A stretch of DNA of 11,968 nt from Ettlia oleoabundans (taxonomy: Eukaryota > Chlorophyta > Chlorophyceae > Chlamydomonadales). A program made the translations under genes and the position numbers. The notes under the pieces are model-generated. The model saw nothing but the letters and a program-made list of their open reading frames with translations, was not told where the DNA came from and did no database searches. How positions within the stretch are numbered: position 1 is the stretch's first letter; the number at the start of each line of letters is the position of its first letter. Below are positions 1 through 8,552 of the stretch, piece by piece. The stretch lies in NCBI GenBank assembly GCA_019693395.1, contig JAAMXP010000139.1, forward strand, positions 1 through 11,968, written 5' to 3'.

Positions 1-208
1 TGGTGGTGGGGTGGGGCGCCTCACCAGGCTGCCTTGCACTGTGATCCTTACCACATTTTAGTTGTAGCTTCAACTGTTGCGGGGTTCCTATTTCTAGATT
101 CGAATCCACGTGGTCCCGCCTTGGGTCGTGGGTGCAGTAACTTCTTGAGTCACTCTACCCCCGCCGCACCCCGCACTTTCCCACAAATTCCGTCAACCCA
201 CCCCGCAG
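1..208 (+). other. probable intron of the first gene (3' part)
   Basis: The stretch ends in a pyrimidine-rich tract and a CCCCGCAG acceptor immediately before the first supported exon. The opening bases are G-rich (runs of GGTGG and GGGG). I see no protein-like reading in it, so I treat it as intron, although an upstream exon cannot be excluded at the very start. Confidence 0.4.
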
Positions 209-835
209 GTGTGCATAGTGACGGACGACCGGGAGCTGTCTGAGCTGGGAACCGCCATACGCTACAAGCAGCCCGGGCAGCAGGCGGTGTGCGCCTGCTC
301 CTGCAAAGCATTGGTCAAGGTGCGTGCGTGCANNNNGGGGTATTGCATGGATGGTCTTGCTGGAGGTGCATGCTGGGCTGCCCTACTGGACCCCAGGCAT
401 GGGGGCGGAGTGCAGCTGGTGACTCTTTCCGTTTTGGTGCTTCATATCTGCCCAGCTGATGCAGGAAATTGCGTCAGTTTCTATTTCGTTCCTCCCTTGT
501 CCATGCAGCTGAGTTGCGCCCTCTCTGTCCCCTCCCACGTTCTGCAGCTGATGAAAGAAAGCGACAAGGCGTTTGCGGCCATCCTGTGGGCGACAAACGA
601 TGCTGCCCAAAGGGCGCGACCCGCCCTGAATCCGGTGGTGAGACAGAAAGGGAGCAAGGGCGGGGTCAGCAGCGGCAGCGGCGGCGGCGGTGGCAGTAAG
701 CTTGCGAGCGCCAAGCTGACCTTGCGTGAGCTTCGTGCTGGCTTGGTACAGCAGGAACTGGAGCAAGAGCAAGCACTGAGGCAGCAGCAGCGGCAGCAGC
801 CGCGGCAACATCAGCAGCAGCACCAGCAGGAGTAG
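209..835 (+). CDS. 3' end of an unrecognised gene (two exons), possible PIN/NYN-like nuclease C-terminus with Gln-rich tail
   Basis: I read two exons, 209-319 and 548-835 (stop TAG 833-835); the gene continues upstream of the window. The first exon follows a CCCGCAG acceptor and ends at a GTGCGT donor; the second follows TTCTGCAG, and the phase is preserved. The first exon encodes VCIVTDDRELSELG, then a Cys-rich stretch (CACSCKALVK). The second begins LMKESDKAFAAILWATND, passes through a Gly/Ser linker (GSGGGGG), and ends in a Gln/Glu-rich helix-like tail with runs of QQQ. Inference only: a strand followed by TDDREL resembles the end of PIN/NYN ribonuclease domains, where a conserved Asp sits in a (T/S)DD(R)xL context. 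Most of such a domain would lie outside the window, so this stays a weak suggestion. The intron 320-547 contains four undetermined bases (333-336) and has no stop codon in the coding frame, so an unspliced reading is also open. Confidence 0.6.
   Translation: MCIVTDDRELSELGTAIRYKQPGQQAVCACSCKALVKVRACXXGYCMDGLAGGACWAALLDPRHGGGVQLVTLSVLVLHICPADAGNCVSFYFVPPLSMQLSCALSVPSHVLQLMKESDKAFAAILWATNDAAQRARPALNPVVRQKGSKGGVSSGSGGGGGSKLASAKLTLRELRAGLVQQELEQEQALRQQQRQQPRQHQQQHQQE
333..336. other. four undetermined bases (assembly gap)
   Basis: NNNN lies inside the putative intron 320-547. The true gap length is unknown, so statements about the frame or length of this intron are conditional. Confidence 1.
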
Positions 836-1250
836 CAGAGGCAATAGCAGTTAGCAGAAGCAGCGGCGGCAACAGCAGCAGCGCCAGCAGCTGTCTGCAA
901 GATAGAACCAACTGCGGCCGGGAACTTACGAATTCTTTGCTTCACCTGCCCGCCCGTACAGATTGTTTCCTACTTTCCACTCTTTTGCCTTTAAAATGAA
1001 CCAGCCACCAACCGCACTTCATGTCCGCCCCTGTATTCTTTCATTACATTTTTTACCAAAATTCCTGCAGCATTGCCAGGTGCTACCAGTTTTGCACAGC
1101 CACTTGCCTTCCTGACCGTTTATTTCCTTCCAGTCACTCTCGTCTCGCCAGAAGCTGGCTGCTGATGCATATAATTGACTGATGTAATGAGTTCGCTTGT
1201 TTATAACTGTGATTCTTTGACGCTTTCAGGCCATACGTTTGTAACATTGC
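836..1250 (+). other. 3' UTR of the first gene with two TGTAA poly(A)-signal candidates
   Basis: After the TAG at 833-835 the sequence continues as CAG/CGG-rich repeat to about 900 and then becomes AT-richer, as algal 3' UTRs often are. TGTAA, the usual poly(A) signal of chlorophyte nuclear genes, occurs at 1183-1187 and 1240-1244. A five-base motif is common by chance, so which one is used, if either, is not decided by the sequence. Confidence 0.4.
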
Positions 1251-1714
1251 AGGACGAGGCACTTTATCTTCAGAGCTAGGTGAAATTCAAGTGCGAAACG
1301 CAATGAGAAGGAAGAAGAAAGCAGGGGGAGCAAGAACATAGGTCCGGGGAAGGACAAGGACAGCAGAGGCACAGCACACGACCAAAACTGTGGAGGCTGG
1401 GGGATAGGATTCAGTTTGAATACGCTGTGGGGATGGAGTGTTGGGCACAAACAACTTGGGGACAGTCTTCTCTGCCAATGGGCTGCGTAAGGAATTAATA
1501 CCATACTTTACTACTGGTACAGCGAGCAAGAGAGTTCAGCAAATCGGTTTGGCGAGCAAAACCGGTGCTTCGATGGCTACCCGCATGCCGTGCATGGGTG
1601 GCAAGCACCAGTGGGAGGTAAACGGGGCTGCAAAGGCCCTATAGGAGCAGCGGAGCGCGGAGGGCAGCCAGTATGTGTTGCTGTTGCGGGGTGCATCAGC
1701 TTGCAACGACACTC

Positions 1715-2035
1715 TCATGCCTCCACGTGCCTTGCATCCACGCTGGAATCTGCCCCTATGCCGCTGCCGCAGCCACCGCCCGCGGCCGAACCCGCACCGT
1801 CCCCGCCGCTTTGCAAGCTGCTTGCCGCCGCTGCTGCCGCCGTCGTCCCGTTACCGCCCTCGCTGCTGCTGCTGCTGCTGCTTCCGCTTATGGGGAGGAG
1901 CGTGGCATTCTGGGCCCCCTCCAGGCCGTCTGGCAGCCCCACTGGTGCCTCCAGAGGGATGCCTGCGCTGCTGGGCTCTCCCTGCAGGCACAGCGGGCAC
2001 AGCGCCTGAGTATGGTACTGTCCCCCACCGGCCAC
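1715..2035 (-). CDS. weak candidate exon, hypothetical Ser/Gly/Ala-rich protein
   Basis: On the minus strand an open reading of about 106 codons starts directly after a plausible acceptor (CTTAG before position 2035) and ends at a stop at 1715-1717. It begins VAGGGQYHTQALCPLCLQ, giving a CPLC pair, and continues with an acidic and polar stretch, then Ser, Ala and Gly runs ([13 protein letters not shown]). This composition looks more like a chlorophyte protein than the Leu/Pro/Cys-rich frames on the opposite strand. There is no ATG at its start, no matched upstream exon and no recognised domain, so it may simply be the complement of a CTG/GCC repeat region. Function unknown. Confidence 0.15.
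   Translation of the reverse strand: MAGGGQYHTQALCPLCLQGEPSSAGIPLEAPVGLPDGLEGAQNATLLPISGSSSSSSSEGGNGTTAAAAAASSLQSGGDGAGSAAGGGCGSGIGADSSVDARHVEA
1862..1882 (+). repeat. (GCT)7 microsatellite
   Basis: Seven exact GCT units lie in the intergenic region, opposite the Ser run of the weak minus-strand candidate exon. Confidence 0.9.
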
Positions 2036-2598
2036 CTAAGGCTCAACAGCAATGTGTTCACAACGGTGCAAAAAAAATCCTATATCGTGCCCAGCGCGCA
2101 AGTGCTGTGGGTCCATGTGTGACGCGAGTGGCCCATGCCACGCAGTCAGCGGGCACAAATAATTATTGATGATGCCACAGACTGAGAAGCTGTTACGAAG
2201 GCAGGCTGGCCTCCTCTCCTCCTCCTGCTGCGTTGCCTATTACTAGTCAACGTGAACGACTTGCTGGAACCCACTGCAGCCTCCCACCATCTGCTACTGT
2301 TCTCACACCCAACACCCAACAAAAACCCACAGCCAGGCATTATTTCGCGCCGCTTTCTCACCTCGTGTTCCCTGCGCAACACAGTGGGGCACGACAGGCA
2401 CAACGCGGGTGGTCAGCACAGCGCAAGAAGGGTGCATGCCAAGGCAACAACTTCCGGACAGCTACAGAAGCTGATGAACGACGGCGACATGGCCCAACAG
2501 CAGCGCTACAACCGTTGCCGCCACCAGAAGCACCAGCAGTGCCCAACGCAGCAGCAACGGTAGAAACAAGGCATAGACAACATTCAATCTGCTTCCCC

Positions 2599-5342
2599 TC
2601 ACCAGTAGCAAAACTGGCCCTCCAACTCTTCGCTCTCAGCATCTGTAGTGCCGCCAACCGTGCTGCTGCTGCTGTCTGTACCGCCGCTGTACCGCGCTGC
2701 CGCCTGCTCCTCCTCGTCCTCTGTACCGCTGCTGTACATCTCGGGATTCAGCAGGTGGCTCATGCGGCGGTGCTTAGAGCTGAGGTACCCCGCGTTGTAC
2801 TGCTGTGCTTGTACCTGGGTACATGATGGTGTGGGAGGCAGTACAGCGGTGTCCGTGACGTAATGCTGCCGAGCAAGGGCAGTACAAAGGCATACAGCAA
2901 GCCACAAGAGATTGCGTGTGTTGTTCTTGGCGCCAAACAGTCCCTTATTTCCTGCCATGCTCTGCACAAATGAATGCACTTGAATAGATTACCGTTTCTG
3001 TAAGAGGTGATTACTAACGTGCACCTTTGAGATTACTTCCCGCCCCACAACAGCGGACCTACCGCCACCTCCGCCTGGCAGTGCACCCATCCCGGGACGG
3101 GTATCCCGAGCCACAACCTGCCTCTACCCTGCCCAGGCCTGGCCCTCATAATCCTGGCACACCTCCGGAACCTCGCCCAGACACCCACCTGGCAGGGTAT
3201 GCGCCCAGTGACGGGTATGCCGAGCCCCGTCAGCTCCGCCAGCTTGCGCGGGTTGTTGGTCATGAGGCGGATGGAGGTGACACCCAAGTCGGCCAGGATG
3301 TGCCGCACCTGATCGGGGGAGGAGAGGATGGGATGGGATGGGATGGGTCAATGGATGGGTGTGGGGTGGTTGTGGGGTGGGGGGTGGGTGTGGGGGGCTT
3401 GACGGAATGGGATCAAGATGTGATCAGTGGGATGGAAGGACAACACGACGCCGGCAGGGCAGAAAGGTAAGTATAGCTGGATGTTTGCCCTGCCTGATTG
3501 CCGTCACTTGATGTCCATCTGGTGCGAAGGTTTGCCAGCTAAACAGATAGGTCAAAGGCTGAAAAGTCCATCTACAACTCACCGCCGAGTATTCCCGGCA
3601 GTCGTCAGGCAGCCCCAGCGCGCGATTGGCGTCAACTGTGTCTAGCCCCTTCTCCTGCAGTCGGGAAATGCGGGAAAGCAGGAGGGTCGTAGTTGAAGGT
3701 GCCGGACGGTAAGCAATGCGCAGCACGCCAGCCAGCAGGCAACCAAGGAGCGCGTGTGCGTCATACAAACAACTGCAAGGATAGGACAGACTGCTCACCG
3801 CCTCAAAAGGACCGCCCGGCATATGCGCCTTTTTGAGCACCACTCCTTGCCTGACCCACACATCCAAACACCATCCTACTCGCCCTAACCAAGCGAGCCT
3901 GCCAGCTATCATGCACCCATCCAACCCTTTCAACCAACCACGACGCGCCTAGCACCCGCCCAAAGTACAAACCTGAAGTGCATATGCCGCGATCTTATTT
4001 GCCAGCCCTATGCCCCTCCCCTCCTGCTGCAGGTATATGACCATGCCGGGGGGGTGGTCCTGTATGTAATCAAGGGCCAGCTCCAGCTGCTCACGGCAGT
4101 CGCACTTGAGGGAACCCAGCACCTGCGGCGGGGGCATGTGGGGGAAGAGGACATGGGGGTGCAACCATTGAGGCAGAGCCTGGCGGATGCAGACAAGCCA
4201 GGGAGGCAGTTGAAGAGGGCACAGCTTGTTACATCGAACCGCACCACAGAATAGTACAAAGGCTGCTCCTCATAACGGCGGGACCACAGCATATTTCAGT
4301 ACATGCACACAAGCAGCACAGCATGCACATCGCAACATGCAGCGACAGAGCACTCCTGCCCTGCTTCGCAGTTCTCCTCCCCTTCCCGGAAACCCACCTC
4401 ACTAGTGAAGCAGGCGTCGTGCACCCGCAGCGCCACATCAGCCAGCCCCTCTGGCTTGCCAGATATAATGACCGACGGCTCGGTGTAGGTGCGACCGCCA
4501 TCCACCTGGTAAACAGAGACCCCACAAAACCAACATGTTCAGCCGATCATGGATCTGGGTTGCAATATGCTTGCGCTTGGTTGCCATTGCCAATCAAAGT
4601 CTGGTAAATGGTACATTTCGTGGCGAAGGAGTGCAAATACCAATAAACTAGCCACCAACGCAAGGCAAGCATGGTGGCGGTGATATACTCCAGTATTGGA
4701 CAGGGTTTAGCTGATTGAGGGGAGTCATGGGTACATGCTGCTTTGTGGAAACTTAAACAAGGGAACTGGAGGGATCGAAGGAAAACAATGCTGTTAGTAA
4801 AGGCAGCAGCTAAATGGTGCACGGAAGGATAGCCTCAGAGCGGATGGATGGCAGCCACTGCCAAGAAGATTTTGGGCAGGGTTCTATCACTCGCTCAACA
4901 CCTGCAGCAGCATTCTCAATAGCGAACAGCACAAACAAGCTACTGATCAACGCACCGTGTGCCGGTAGCCACGCAGGCGGAACTTGCCCTGCTTGGTAGG
5001 CAGCAGCGTCTCCGCTACATACTTGGTCCACACCCCAGGCGGATCCCCCTTCTGCTGCTGCGACGGCGGCTCCGGCTGCTGCGGCTGCTGCTGAACTTCT
5101 ATGTTTATCAAACGCTGGCGCTGGCGCTGTGGCCTGTGGAACCCGTTCACGCCAATGCTGCTGGTGCCGGCCTCCGCCTGCAGCCGTCCAAATGCTCGTC
5201 TTCTATGCTCCCGAGACGATGTCGCTGGCGGCCGGGGATGGAGCCAGACGCTCCTGCTGGAAGACACAAGCCCCCGACACCAGTGCCCACAGGCGCTGCA
5301 CGGGCCGGCGTCTGCCGTGAAAAACCGTGCCGTGGGATCCAT
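2599..5342 (-). CDS. RIBA: GTP cyclohydrolase II (riboflavin biosynthesis), six exons
   Basis: Exons in transcript order: 5342-4956, 4505-4398, 4122-3973, 3654-3583, 3308-3189, 2814-2599 (stop TGA); about 350 aa. The enzyme converts GTP to 2,5-diamino-6-ribosylamino-4(3H)-pyrimidinone 5'-phosphate, formate and pyrophosphate, the first committed step of riboflavin synthesis (plastidial in plants). The zinc ligands form C-x10-C-x-C (residues 161, 172, 174). The [11 protein letters not shown] block carries the catalytic Tyr (about 195). DCRE (233-236) matches the Asp and nucleophilic Arg of the bacterial enzyme. MTNNPRK (255-261) binds nucleotide, and the YNAGYLSSK block closes the domain. All five introns are phase 0. 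Residues 1-105 are Arg/Gln-rich with no recognised domain, perhaps a transit peptide. No DHBP synthase motif is visible, unlike the bifunctional plant RIBA proteins. The C-terminal 45 or so residues are an acidic Ser-rich tail. The ATG lies 36 nt after an in-frame TAG, but TTTTAG just before it could be a splice acceptor, so upstream exons are possible. Confidence 0.93.
3075..3110 (-). repeat. degenerate copy of the end of GTP cyclohydrolase II exon 5
   Basis: Positions 3075-3110 match 3189-3224 (the last 36 nt of exon 5) at 27 of 36 positions by my count, 114 nt apart. On the minus strand the true exon end reads [12 protein letters not shown] and the copy reads [12 protein letters not shown], in the same frame with no intervening stop. 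The base after the copy is GC rather than GT, so it lacks a normal donor. It looks like a small tandem duplication inside intron 5. Confidence 0.55.
3326..3397 (+). repeat. GGATG tandem repeat followed by G-rich, quadruplex-capable tract
   Basis: Four exact copies of GGATG (3326-3345) run into a TGGGG/GGTGGG-rich stretch to 3397 with at least five runs of three or more G. It lies inside intron 4 of the minus-strand GTP cyclohydrolase II gene, so the pre-mRNA carries the C-rich CATCC/CCCCAC version while the G-rich strand is the template strand. It may simply be simple-sequence expansion. Confidence 0.7.
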
Positions 5343-5631
5343 ATCTAAAACCAATGAATATAATCCTCGGCAGCCACGCTAACGCAAAGGACCAGTGGCT
5401 GGGTGAGTTGCAGACTTGCAGCACCCAGCAACTCGGCCTGCCAGGAAATACTGAGATCACGGCAAGCTTGGAATGGTCGAAGTAACGCGATGAGATAACC
5501 GCAGGCATCCATGAGGCACTCTCATGCAGGGTCAGCAGTACTGAAGAAAGGCACCAATTTACTCCCCATTTCGATGACCACTTGACGCATTGACCAATCC
5601 GACGCCATATTGATTTAAACGGGCACATCCC
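5343..5631. promoter_or_regulatory. short divergent intergenic region, possible shared promoter
   Basis: The GTP cyclohydrolase II ATG (minus) and the FKBP ATG (plus) are separated by only 289 bp, so both promoters or 5' UTRs must fit here if both starts are right. I see CCAAT at 5351-5355 and 5593-5597, an AT-rich AATATAAT at 5357-5364, and TTTAAAC just before the FKBP start. None is a well-placed TATA box. Both starts are uncertain (possible upstream exons), so the size of the region is too. Confidence 0.35.
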
Positions 5632-7876
5632 ATGAGTTTAGCCGGCGGTATGGGCGTCACCCACTTGGCACCGAGCCAGGCATTGACGGGCACTCGTTTT
5701 GCTGCGCGACGCTCGCAGCGGACGCCGTGCCGGCAATGCACCACAGCCGCGGCATGGGCCTTCCACAGCCCTGCCGCCGCCCAGCGTTGGCAGCTGCAAC
5801 CACGGCAAGACGGGTGGCGGCACCACGCAAGTCTTGGCAGAAGCAGCGGCAGTAACTGCGGCAGGAGAGCACTTATCCTAGCACCCTGCCCAGCAGCAGC
5901 AGGCAAGCTGGTGATTGCCCACATGCCTACGTATTCACTTGCTGTCATGCCCCCGCCCACAATGCCGCAATAACCTTGCCGCATGTTGTGTGCCATGCGT
6001 GCCCCGCGTCCTGCCGGGGAGCCGTGCTTCCACAGACTGCCATGCATGCCAGATTGACCTTCTTTATACTTTGATGATGTTGCCTGTGCTACTCGAATGT
6101 GTCTGTCACTGTAATCCCTCTGCCCATCATGCCTGTGCAGGCGCGGAATCTGGGAGCGCTCCCGTGGTGGCCGTAGAGGGCGACATCGTGACTCTGAACT
6201 GGAAGTGCTTTAACGAGGACGGAGAGGTGCGCTCCTGGTGACAGCGGTAGCTTGCTGCTTGCAGGACATCAAGATCCCATGGCAAATAGGCTGTACTGCT
6301 CAGACTTCAGCTGCCCGTGCTGATGGGCCAGTGATTGCCAGCTCACGGCGCATCGCTCGCCCACTTTGCAGCTGGGTTGGTGGCAGGTCATGCCTGTGGT
6401 ACCTCTGCTTTGGCGCATCTTAACCCCTGGTCCGTCACTTGTTCCCGCTTCATATTGCACCCACTCCCGCATTGCCCATGGCCCCCTCCCAACTGCTCAC
6501 CCTCCCCACACACCTATACTTGCGATGCTTTCTTGCATGGCATTGCAGCTGCTGGAGAGCAGCGATCAGAGCGAGGATCCCACCACCTTTGAGGTGGGGG
6601 CGGGTGACATCGTGGGCAACAGGCTGTTTGAGGTGCACGCAAATGTTGCCGCCCGCTATTGGCTTTGCAGCTAGCGTGTCAAAACAAGGTTGTTGTGCTT
6701 TTTCGCTGGCCTGAGGGCCGCGAATTGTTGTTGTGAAGCAGCCTGGGTTTTGCTGAATGGGAACTGGCATGAATCTTGTGTCTGTTTGTTTGGCGGCTGC
6801 CAGCTGCCATGTGCTGGTAGTGTCCACCTTGAGTTCCTGTCTGTGCGACTGCAGCTGCTGGTCTCTCGTGTCAAATTGCTTGCAAGGCGCAGCTGCCATT
6901 GCCATTGTCCTGCTATCTCCCTACCTCTATAAAACCATAGTCCACCAATACGGCGGCCACGACGCAACCTGCTTTCCACCTCCCCCTGGCCCTTGCAGGC
7001 ATTTGACGAGGCAATACGCGGGTTGGCAGTGGGGGATGTGACCCGCATCAAGGTGGGCTGTCTGCCGCCCCTCGCTTGGCCTGTTTCATAAACGCCACCA
7101 TCAGCACAAATGTTGCAAACATACAGGCCACACAGCTGTTAACATGGAGTCGCACAAAAATATTTCCACCCCTTGTTTTCCGATTTCGTTCTCCAGCGAC
7201 CCTTGCTGTAGCAGCCGGCTGATGGCTGCACTCAGAACACATACCTGTCCCGCTGTCTCTCAGTCCCTGGAACCATTTACCCTAGGCTTACTTCCCTATG
7301 ATAAGGGTGGTGGTGGCGCACATTCGGATTGTTTATTCGTGACCCTGGCTTGCCCTGCAGGCTGAGGGTGGTGAGTGGCGGGAGGAGCTAATGTTCCGGG
7401 TGCCGCGCGACCACCCCGAGGTGCAGCGGCTGGAGGGGCGGTACAAGAAGTGAGTTATTACGTACGGGGCGTGCTGTGTGCATGTAGGTACAGAAAATTG
7501 AGGAAAATAAGGGATAGGTAGTGTATGGGCAACAATGGCGGCGACTGAAATAGGCGGAACCGAACGAGCTCGTGTTCTTACACACTTGCTGTTATTTTGA
7601 CATTGTGTGGAGAGCCTAGCACCATTTCATGCGTGCCCTTGATCATTCACAACACACAGCTATGCACCCATTACAACCTGCAGCCAGGGCGGCGTGAAGG
7701 AGGGCCTGCTTGTTGAGCTGAGCAACGGCGGCATGGCCCTGGTGGTGAAGGTTGATGAGGAGGCGGTGCTGCTGGATGCCAACAACATGCTGGCGGGGAA
7801 GAGCCTGTGGTTCGAACTGGAGTTGGCAGCGCTGGAGAGGCCCGGCGTGAGCAGCGGCAGCAGCAGCAGCAGCTGA
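5632..7876 (+). CDS. SlyD-like FKBP-type peptidyl-prolyl cis-trans isomerase, organelle-targeted, six exons
   Basis: Exons: 5632-5851, 6141-6226, 6549-6632, 6999-7052, 7361-7449, 7684-7876 (stop TGA 7874-7876); about 241 aa. FKBP proteins catalyse isomerisation of peptidyl-prolyl bonds and often act as folding chaperones. From about residue 82 the order is VVAVEGDIVTLNW, FNEDGELLESS, FEVGAGDIVGN, FDEAIRGLAVGD, FRVPRDHPEVQRLEGRYKNQGG, and a C-terminal LLDANNMLAGKSLWFELEL. This last block matches the DGNHMLAG...LKFNVEV end of bacterial SlyD, and the domain order is FKBP, insert (IF-like) region, FKBP strand. The first 73 residues are rich in Arg, Ser, Ala and Gln with almost no acidic residues, typical of a plastid or mitochondrial transit peptide. 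Exon 1 is the least certain: its donor (5852) is weak, although its phase fits exon 2. The C-terminus ends in a Ser/Gly run from an AGC repeat. Exon 6 has a second in-phase acceptor 24 nt upstream (exon from 7660); I chose 7684 because KNQGG fits the family better. Confidence 0.87.
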
Positions 7877-8552
7877 GGGCGTGGCTGCTCCACGGCGCTG
7901 GTTGGGTGCTGGGGCAAGTGACCCGTGCCACGATCCGCAGGTTGAAACTGGGCGACCCTGCTGCATCAATGCTGCTGCTGGTCCTTAACTGAGAACACCG
8001 CCGGTTTGAAGCATATTTCGTACCGCCCAGCCCCTTCTGTGAAGCTGGGAGCAACGTGATTCTGCAGTGCAACTACCATGGGCAAGAAGGATTGCGCTGG
8101 ACGCATGCTGACATGGCGCCGCCTCCAGCCTCTGTTGCCCGTTCCGTCACCCAGCCATTGCAGCCACAAAAAACCATACAGCCTTGCGCTGAAAGCTGAG
8201 GTGTGGACGCGCTAATTGGTGCCAAAGTTGTGCATGGGGCGGTACAGTAATAACCTCAGCGGCCAAGTGCAGCTCTTCCTACTGTGATCCTTTGCAGTCC
8301 GCAGCTACCCGCTCAGCCTGCGCTGATGCTGCTTACCTATAATCAAGGGTTTGCATATGAGTGAGAACGCTCAAGGCTTCAGACTGTGAAAATGCGATAG
8401 CTTTTGGCACTGAAATGGCAGAGTACAGCTAGGGCATGCCAGGGCAAGGTCTGTGCCCTGGACGAAAGTGAGGTTGAAACCCTGGACACGCAATACTCCT
8501 TCAGTGCCCATCTGGAGAGTTGTTTCTTGCACTCTCCCGATCCCATGTTGTT
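7877..8552. other. intergenic: FKBP 3' UTR and upstream region of the hydrolase gene
   Basis: No gene was recognised. There is no TGTAA after the FKBP stop, so its poly(A) site is not obvious. A GCGGTACA octamer (reverse of TGTACCGC) sits at 8239-8246, followed by TAATAACC. The last 150 bp before the hydrolase start are of mixed composition without a clear TATA box. Confidence 0.4.

Larger units (their letters stand above)
1251..2598. other. intergenic, low-complexity region between convergent genes
   Basis: No convincing gene was recognised. The region holds a (GCT)7 run at 1862-1882, many GCC/CTG-rich segments, an A8 run near 2070 and an AT-rich patch near 2155-2170. Several overlapping open frames on both strands are rich in Leu, Pro, Cys, His or Gln, as expected when GC-rich repeats are translated in the wrong frame. 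The first gene (plus) and the GTP cyclohydrolase II gene (minus) both end towards this region, so it should also contain the latter's 3' UTR. I found no TTACA (reversed TGTAA) between about 2000 and 2598. Confidence 0.5.

Noticed and set aside
383..844. Minus-strand poly-Leu frame opposite the first gene
   Set aside because: The Leu run is the complement of the CAG repeat that encodes the Gln-rich tail on the plus strand.
1438..1644. Plus-strand 68-codon frame (GTG start)
   Set aside because: It has no ATG, no matched splice context and no recognised family.
1673..2169. Long plus-strand open frames rich in Leu, Pro, Cys and Ala
   Set aside because: They are overlapping frames over GCC/CTG repeats with wrong-frame composition and no recognised motif.
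2233..2826. Plus-strand open frame of 197 codons overlapping the GCHII 3' end
   Set aside because: It runs antisense over the real GCHII last exon and is Ala/Leu-rich from repeat translation.
5203..5628. Minus-strand frame starting ATG at 5628 as an upstream GCHII exon
   Set aside because: It shows no DHBP synthase or GCHII motif and is in a different frame from exon 1; it cannot be excluded as a leader exon, but nothing supports it.
5559..6047. Minus-strand 162-codon frame opposite FKBP exon 1
   Set aside because: There is no recognisable domain; the plus-strand frame gives a transit-like leader with a phase-compatible junction to exon 2.
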